This document shows, one piece after another, positions 56,061-64,000 of a stretch of DNA of 64,000 nt; the stretch's first letter is position 1; every line of letters begins with the position of its first letter. Both the position numbers and the translations under genes were made by a program. The DNA is taken from NCBI GenBank assembly GCA_035534615.1, contig DATLRO010000080.1, positions 31,933 through 95,932 on the forward strand, in the 5' to 3' direction. The notes beneath the pieces are model-generated. The model was not told the origin of the DNA, did not search any database, and saw nothing but the letters and a program-made list of their open reading frames with translations. This DNA is from JAGWRA01 sp035534615 (GTDB lineage: Bacteria; Acidobacteriota; Vicinamibacteria; Vicinamibacterales; CAVVIG01).

Positions 56061-57491
56061 CTACTCGTTGCTGGCCCGTCGCTGCTCCGGCAGCGGCTGG
56101 CGGAGCAGCGCGCCCGGCAGCGTGACCACGAAGGTGCTCCCGTCGGGACCGCTGCGGGCGATCACCAGCGAGCCGCCGTGCGCCCGCGCCACCCACCGGG
56201 CAATCGGCAGCCCCAGACCGACGCCCCCGCTGCCGCGGGCCGGATCGAGCCGGACGAAGCGTTCGAAGATCCGCGCGCGGTCGACCTCCGGCACGCCGTA
56301 GCCCTGATCGCGGACGGTGATCGCGATTGCCTCGGGCCGGACGGCCACCGACGCCTCCACGCGCCCGCCGTCGCGGCAGTGGCGGGCGCCGTTGTCGAGC
56401 AGGTTCAGGATCATCTGCCTGAGCAGCTCCTCGTCGCCGTGGCACTGGAGGTCGGCCGGCGCCTGCCAGTGCACGGTCACGCCGCGGCGCGCCAGGAGGC
56501 CGGCCGTGCGGGCGCATTCCTCCACCAGCTCATCGAGATAGAAGTCGGTCGGATCCGGCTGGCGCGTGCCGGCGTCCGCGCGGGCCAGCACCAGCATCTG
56601 ATCGACCATCCGCGTCAGGCGGCGCATCTGGCCGGCCACCATGTCGAGCGCCTCGCGGTAGTCGGCCTCGCTCGGTGCCTTCGCGTCCAGCGTCACCTCG
56701 GCCGCCGTCCGCGCGGCCGACACCGGCGTCCGCAGTTCGTGCGAGGCGTCGGCCATGAACTGCCGCTGCGTCTGCAGGGCCGCGTCGAGCCGACCGAGCA
56801 GGTCGTTGAACGCGCGGGCGAAGGTCCCCAGCTCGTCGCGCGGGTTGGCGACGTGCAGGCGCGACCCGAGGGCGTGCTCGCTGATGTCGCGCGCCTGGGC
56901 CGCCATGGCCGACAGCGGCCGCAGCGTCTGCCTCGCCAGCCACCACCCGCCCAGGGCGGCCAGCAGCAGCGCGAACGGAATCACCAGCAGCAGCCCCCCG
57001 CGCAGCTCCTCACGCTGGTGGGCGAGGCTGGCGAGCGGCTGCGCGACGACGAGCCGGTACGCGATCCCCTTGTGCGTGTGAAACTGCTGGAGGATCCGCC
57101 AGCGCTGGTGTCCGACGACGACCGTGCGCATGCGCTCGGGCGTCTCCAGGTCGAGCGGACCGATGGCGTCCGGGCTCAGCCCTTCCCACCGCGCGCCGCG
57201 CAGGTGCCCCGCCGCGTCGTACAGGGCGAAGGCACGCCCCGGGAGCACGAGTTCGCGCAGCTGGTCCGCCACCGCCCCGTCGAGCGAGTCGCCCTCGTCG
57301 ATCTCGGCGTTCACGCTCACGGCGACCGTGTCGGCGGCGCTCCGCAGATCCTCGCTCAGCCGCCGCCGATCCAGATGTCCCTGCGCGACGTACACCGCGG
57401 CGCCGGCCGTCCCCAGGACGACCGCCAGCACGATCGTGTACCAGAGCGTGAGCCGGGCGCTGATCGACAGCGGCATCTTCGGCATCTTCAT
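56061..57491 (-). CDS. Two-component sensor histidine kinase
   Basis: 476 residues. Two membrane helices (about 12-36 and 164-184) flank a periplasmic sensor segment. A HAMP linker (about 185-240) leads to the H-box with His251 in MADASHELRTPVSAAR. The ATP domain has an N-box (MILNLLDNGARHC), a G1-type DQGYGVPEVD and GGVGLGLPIARWVARAHGG. It phosphorylates the response regulator encoded upstream. The ATG at 57491 overlaps the regulator stop (ATGA). The ligand is unknown. Confidence 0.95.
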   Translation of the reverse strand: MKMPKMPLSISARLTLWYTIVLAVVLGTAGAAVYVAQGHLDRRRLSEDLRSAADTVAVSVNAEIDEGDSLDGAVADQLRELVLPGRAFALYDAAGHLRGARWEGLSPDAIGPLDLETPERMRTVVVGHQRWRILQQFHTHKGIAYRLVVAQPLASLAHQREELRGGLLLVIPFALLLAALGGWWLARQTLRPLSAMAAQARDISEHALGSRLHVANPRDELGTFARAFNDLLGRLDAALQTQRQFMADASHELRTPVSAARTAAEVTLDAKAPSEADYREALDMVAGQMRRLTRMVDQMLVLARADAGTRQPDPTDFYLDELVEECARTAGLLARRGVTVHWQAPADLQCHGDEELLRQMILNLLDNGARHCRDGGRVEASVAVRPEAIAITVRDQGYGVPEVDRARIFERFVRLDPARGSGGVGLGLPIARWVARAHGGSLVIARSGPDGSTFVVTLPGALLRQPLPEQRRASNE

Positions 57492-58177
57492 CGGCCGCCC
57501 TCCGCGCCGGGCGCCAGCTGATAGCCCTCGCCGCGTCGCGTCCGGATCACGGACGGCCGCCCGGCCCGATCGATCTTCCGGCGCAGCCGCTGGACGTACA
57601 CGTCCACCACGTTCGACAGCGGATCGTAGTGCTCGTCCCACACGTGCTCGGCGATGTCGGCGCGGTTCACGACCTCGCCCGTCCGGCGGGCCAGGTACTC
57701 GAGCAGCGCGTACTCGCGCGCGGTCAGCGCAATCTCGCGCTCCCCGCGGGTGAGCCGGTGCGCGAGGGTGTCCAGCCACAGCTCGCCGATCCGGAGGCGG
57801 TCGGGCAGGCGCGGCCGGGCGCCGCGCCGGATGAGCGCCCGCAGCCGGGCCAGGAGCTCGGCGAAGGCAAACGGCTTGATGAGATAGTCGTCGGCCCCGC
57901 TGTCCAGGCCGGCCACGCGCGCTTCCAGGCTGTCCCGCGCCGTCAGCATCAGCACCGGCACGTGCGACCCCTGCCCGCGCAGGTGCCGGCAGACCTCCAG
58001 CCCGTCCTTGATCGGCAGCATGACGTCGAGCAGGATCGCGTCGTAGTCGACGATCGCCGCCTGATAACAGGCGCTCTCACCGTCGGCGCAGACGTCGACC
58101 GCGTACGCATGCGCCCGCAGCCCCTTGGCCAGCATGCGGGCGGCGTCAGGCTCGTCCTCGATCACCAGCAGGCGCAC
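57488..58177 (-). CDS. OmpR/PhoB-family response regulator
   Basis: 229 residues. Receiver domain 1-120: acidic pocket Glu7/Asp8 (VIEDEPDAARML), phospho-acceptor Asp51 in DYDAILLDVMLPIKDG and switch Lys in DDYLIKPFAF. The C-terminal OmpR-type winged helix follows: LTAREYALLEYLARRTGEVV, then VVDVYVQRLRRKIDR and IRTRRGEGY. It is a DNA-binding regulator. The start is taken at a GTG at 58177 because the receiver begins there. A possible AAGGGAG ribosome binding site is about 12 bases upstream. Confidence 0.95.
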   Translation of the reverse strand: MRLLVIEDEPDAARMLAKGLRAHAYAVDVCADGESACYQAAIVDYDAILLDVMLPIKDGLEVCRHLRGQGSHVPVLMLTARDSLEARVAGLDSGADDYLIKPFAFAELLARLRALIRRGARPRLPDRLRIGELWLDTLAHRLTRGEREIALTAREYALLEYLARRTGEVVNRADIAEHVWDEHYDPLSNVVDVYVQRLRRKIDRAGRPSVIRTRRGEGYQLAPGAEGGR

Positions 58178-58327
58178 GCGACAGTCCGCTCCCTTCTCGC
58201 TGAACCGGCATCGCACGGTGTCACCGGACTTCGGACTCGGAACCCTAGAGTGCCACGAAACCGCCGGCACGGTGAAACGTGGACGCACGGGGCGCGGGCG
58301 CCGCGGGCGGCGGTCCGTGCTCGATAC

Positions 58328-58356
58328 TTTACATCTTAAAGTTCTTTCTGTATCAT
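58328..58356 (+). promoter_or_regulatory. Sigma-70 promoter just upstream of the ankyrin gene start
   Basis: TTTACA (58328-58333) and TATCAT (58351-58356) with a 17-bp spacer and TG ahead of the -10. The ATG is only 6 bases beyond the -10 box, so the transcript probably begins at or next to the start codon (leaderless). Confidence 0.65.
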
Positions 58357-58362
58357 CCGCCC

Positions 58363-59082
58363 ATGCACGTCCAGGAACCGGCCACCTCCCGCCTGATGCT
58401 CCTGCTGGGTCTCGGCACCACCCTGCTGACCACCGCCGCCGGCAGCCTCCACGCCGACACCCCGCTCACGTCGGCCGCCGCCGCCGGCGACGTCGACGAG
58501 GTCGAGATCTTCCTCTCGGCCGGACTCAACCCCGACGCCCCGGACGGCGACGGGCAGACCCCCCTCATCTGGGCGGCGCGCGAGGGCCGGCTGGACACGC
58601 TGGCCCTCCTGCTCCGCGCCGGTGCCGACCCGAACCGGGCCGACCACCGCCACCACTGGACCCCGCTCATGCACGCCGTGCGCGCCCGGCAGACCGACGC
58701 CGCCCGTCTGCTGATGGCCGCGGGTGCCGACGCCACGGCCGCCGCGCCCGACGGGCTGACGCCCCTGCTCATGGCCGCCGCCGGCGACGACACCGCGCTC
58801 GTCGAGCTGCTGCTGGCGCACGGCGCCGACCCCAGGGCCCAGGGCCCGGGCGGCGAGACCGCCCTGTCGCAGGCGGTCTCGGGCGGCGCGTTCTCCGACA
58901 TCGATCGCCCGATCTTCGGCGCCTGCCGCCCGGCCGTCGTCCGCCTGCTGCTCGCACGGGATCCCGGACTCCGGCTGCCGAAGAACTTCCCCGGTCAGAT
59001 GGCGCGGTGGGTCGCCAGGCTCAGCGGATGCACCGAGGTACTGGAGCTGATCGGAGAGCCGGCGGCCGGCGACGTCGCATAG
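58363..59082 (+). CDS. Secreted ankyrin-repeat protein
   Basis: 239 residues. A signal peptide (about 1-32, cleavage near SLHAD) is followed by about five ankyrin repeats: PLTSAAAAGDVDEVEIFLSA, DGQTPLIWAAREGRLDTLA, WTPLMHAVRARQTDAARLL, LTPLLMAAAGDDTALVELLL and a last diverged one. It would act in the periplasm as a protein-binding module. The start ATG at 58363 lacks a ribosome binding site, in line with a leaderless message. The upstream spacer is shared divergently with the two-component genes. Confidence 0.85.
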   Translation: MHVQEPATSRLMLLLGLGTTLLTTAAGSLHADTPLTSAAAAGDVDEVEIFLSAGLNPDAPDGDGQTPLIWAAREGRLDTLALLLRAGADPNRADHRHHWTPLMHAVRARQTDAARLLMAAGADATAAAPDGLTPLLMAAAGDDTALVELLLAHGADPRAQGPGGETALSQAVSGGAFSDIDRPIFGACRPAVVRLLLARDPGLRLPKNFPGQMARWVARLSGCTEVLELIGEPAAGDVA

Positions 59083-59085
59083 CGA

Positions 59086-59103
59086 CCGCCCCGCTGGGGG
59101 CGG
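59086..59103. terminator. Bidirectional hairpin between the ankyrin and glycosylase genes
   Basis: CCGCCCC-GCTG-GGGGCGG, a perfect 7-bp stem, begins 4 bases after the ankyrin stop codon and lies 14 bases past the glycosylase gene. Convergent placement supports shared termination; there is no U-tract. Confidence 0.5.
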
Positions 59104-59116
59104 CGGGCCGTGCGGA

Positions 59117-59812
59117 TCACTCCCGGGACAAGGCGGGGTGCCCCGAGACGGCCAGACTGTCGGCGTCGTAGCACCGCCACTGACGGTCCATTCCCACGCG
59201 GATGCCGATCCGCGGGCTCCAGACGATCCGCGCAGTCGTCCGCCCTCCGTCGGCGATGAACAGCCGGTCGCCGGTCAGGTCGCTCCCGTTGTCGCTCAGC
59301 GCGATCCCCATGGCGCGGGTCAGGTTGCCCGGCCCCCGGCACAGCGCCGCGTCGGGCGCATCGGGCGGCAGCCCGCGCACGCCCTTGCCGGCACGCCGTC
59401 GCCGCGCCCGCATCAGCCGGAGGCCGTCGAGCGGTTCGAGTGCGCGGATGAGGATCGCCGCCGGCGAGCCGGCCGGCTCGGTCACCACGTTCACCAGCGC
59501 GTGAATGCCGTAGTTGAGATAGACGTAGGCGTAGCCGGGCGGACCGTACAACGGGCGATTCCGCGCGGTCGGTCCCGGCGCCGCGTGACAGGCCGGGTCG
59601 TCTTCCCCGATGTAGGCTTCCACTTCGACGATGAGGCCGCTCGTCTCGCCGGCGGGCGATCGATGGACGAGGATCCTGCCCAGGAGATCCGGCGCCACCT
59701 CGATCGTGGGCCGCGCATAGAACGCCCGCGGCACGACCCGGGGGCGGCCCGCGCGGCGGCCGGCTGGCGGGGGCGGGCCAGACGCCCCGGCGGATCGCGG
59801 CCCGCTCGTCAC
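59117..59812 (-). CDS. mpg: 3-methyladenine DNA glycosylase (AAG/MPG type)
   Basis: 231 residues. Marked by LLGRILVHRSPAGETSGLIV, EVEAYIGEDDPACHAAPGPT with the catalytic Glu of the EAY segment, RNRPLYGPPGYAYVYLNYGI and RGPGNLTRAMGI. It excises alkylated purines in base-excision repair. The start GTG at 59812 (VTSGPRS) is tentative; the first 28 residues are Pro/Gly/Arg-rich and may be part of a disordered tail. It is 8 bases past the HEAT gene stop on the same strand. Confidence 0.92.
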   Translation of the reverse strand: MTSGPRSAGASGPPPPAGRRAGRPRVVPRAFYARPTIEVAPDLLGRILVHRSPAGETSGLIVEVEAYIGEDDPACHAAPGPTARNRPLYGPPGYAYVYLNYGIHALVNVVTEPAGSPAAILIRALEPLDGLRLMRARRRRAGKGVRGLPPDAPDAALCRGPGNLTRAMGIALSDNGSDLTGDRLFIADGGRTTARIVWSPRIGIRVGMDRQWRCYDADSLAVSGHPALSRE

Positions 59813-59819
59813 ACGTGAC

Positions 59820-61156
59820 TCATGGCGCCGGGACCGCCTGCAGCCGGGCGATCGCCTGTCGGGCCGATGCCGCGAGTGCCGTGTTGTCGCCCGTCCCGGC
59901 GAGCGGCTGCAGCACGCGGCTCAGCGCCGCGTCGCCGGCCAGACCGAGGATCCGGACTGCCAGCAGGCGGGCCGCGGCGTCCGGCGTCTGCAGCGCCTGC
60001 TGCCACGCGGCCGCGCCGGCGTGGCCGGTGGCCGTCAGTTCCAGCAGATCGCGCGCGGCGGCGCCGCGCAGCGCCGGGCTCGCCAGCGCCGTCACGAACG
60101 GCCCGAGGGACGCCGTCCGTCCCGTGCGGGCGACCGCGAAATCGAGCGCGAGGTTCACGCGGTTGCTCCGTTCCGCGTTCAGCCGGCGCAGCAGGGCGTC
60201 GACCTGCGCCGCATCGCTCAGCCGCGCGATCCCTTCGACGGCAATCGCCCGGACGCCGGGATCCCGCGCGCCGGTCAGCGACTCGAACAGCGGCAGGCTG
60301 GCCGGATACGCAATGCGCGCGAGCGCGTCGAGCGCCGCCTCGGCCGCCGGCCCGCGCGTGTAGTAGTGAAAGCGCTCGGTCAGCGCCTGCACCGCCCGGT
60401 CGCTCCGCAGCGCGCCGAGCGCCGCCACGGCCGCCGCCCTGACGCCCGCATCCGTGTCGTTCATGGCCGCGACGACCGGATCGTCCACGGCCTGACCGCC
60501 CCGCGGCGCCGCGGCGCCGTACCGATCGGCCAGCCGGGCGAGCACCCGCAGGCCCGCCCGCCGGGTCGACGCCGCCCGGCTCGCGATCATCGCCAGCAGG
60601 CGCGGCTCGGTCTGCTGCCACAGGCGGTCGCGCGCCGCGCCGGTCGCGAGCGGTCCGACGACCCCGAGGCCGTACACCGCCTCGAGGGCGACGTCGTCCT
60701 GGCGGTCCCCCGCGGCCGCCAGCAGCCCGGACGCGACCGGCGCCGGCAGCGGCTGCGGCTGCAGCGCGAGCAGCCCTTTGTCGAACGCCGCCGCGGCGTC
60801 CACCCTGTGCCGCACCTCGACGACCAGCCCCACGTGCGAACGGGCGACCAGCTTCTCGGCGAGCATGCAGTTCATCTCGGTGGCGATCGCCGCCAGGCGG
60901 ACCTCCGGCACCGGGTCGGTGAGCAGCGGTGCGACCGGCACTTCCGCCTGCGGATAGCCGGCCTCGCGCAGCAGATCCAGCGCCCCGAGGCGGTCGCCGG
61001 CGTTCGGGCTGCTGAGGCGGGCCACCACCTGATCGAACGACGGCGGCCGCGCGTGGATCGGCACCGGCCGCAGCAGCAGGCCGGCGATGCCGAGGGCGCC
61101 GGCCGCCGCCGCCAGGCGTCGAGCCGCTGTCAGCCGCCAGCCCGTCCCGGCGCCGA

Positions 61157-61160
<4 letters not shown>
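59820..61160 (-). CDS. HEAT-repeat protein
   Basis: 446 residues. A signal-like or anchor N-terminus (about 10-35) is followed by many helical repeats in Ala/Leu/Asp/Arg-rich text, with the HEAT-type DPVPEVRLAAIATE and DAGVRAAAVAALGALRSD patterns. There is no enzyme motif. The start is a GTG at 61160 that overlaps the uvrA stop (GTGA), so it is translationally coupled to uvrA. Its place between uvrA and mpg hints at a repair link, but the exported N-terminus argues against a DNA role; both are open. Confidence 0.7.

Positions 61161-64000
<2,840 letters not shown>

Overview
This is a GC-rich bacterial chromosomal window with tightly packed housekeeping genes. The best lineage clue is the secreted protein at 34222-36411. 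It carries the von Willebrand A-like domain arrangement known as the VWFA-related Acidobacterial domain, and together with the split methylmalonyl-CoA mutase and the elongation factor P loop type it suggests Acidobacteriota, probably the high-GC Vicinamibacteria. That placement is inference. I see no rRNA, tRNA, CRISPR array, prophage, transposase or other mobile element.

Layout. 1-3004: start of an acyl-CoA dehydrogenase, a fatty acid desaturase, a small outer-membrane-type protein and two paralogous secreted proteins of unknown function. 3046-9547: a minus-strand heat-shock and replication block, dnaK-dnaJ-hspR-sigma factor-dnaC-like-hemW. 9548-10401: the only long gene-free stretch, with a strong dnaK promoter, degenerate repeats and a promoter for the following penicillin-binding protein. 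12733-18737: prfB (with its programmed frameshift), lnt, a SPOR protein, a TPR protein and a V4R-like protein. 18946-22381: mobA, argS and a class I glutamine amidotransferase-like hydrolase on the plus strand. 22397-32782: a long minus-strand run holding a methylmalonyl-CoA mutase pair, a response regulator, valS, nadC, birA, coaX, an unknown gene and an RNA methyltransferase. 32962-39505: gdhA, the acidobacterial VWFA protein, two acyl-CoA dehydrogenases, a DinB-like protein and a perfect 42-bp palindrome.

39612-44177 is the conserved cmk-rpsA-ihfB neighbourhood plus a HIT protein, interrupted by an oppositely oriented gene for a DUF6335-like protein with a histone H1-like tail. 44266-51980 holds a hydrolase, rluB, scpA-scpB, trpS, uvrC, a CDP-alcohol phosphatidyltransferase and a small membrane protein. 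51981-59082 holds ku, an aspartic protease with a PDZ domain, a membrane protein, efp, a small heat-shock protein, a two-component system and an ankyrin protein. 59117-64000 is a DNA-repair run: uvrA (cut by the window edge), a HEAT-repeat protein and a 3-methyladenine DNA glycosylase.

Functionally, several genes group by theme: protein quality control (dnaK, dnaJ, hspR, hsp20), acyl-CoA and propionate breakdown (three acyl-CoA dehydrogenases and the B12 mutase), cofactor synthesis (nadC, coaX, birA, mobA, hemW) and DNA repair (uvrA, uvrC, mpg, ku). No wholly new system is evident. The strongest leads are the H1-tailed DUF6335 insertion, the AT-rich perfect palindrome, the degenerate 260-bp-spaced repeats upstream of the penicillin-binding protein gene, the coupled V4R/TPR pair, the likely leaderless promoters and the loop variant in EF-P.
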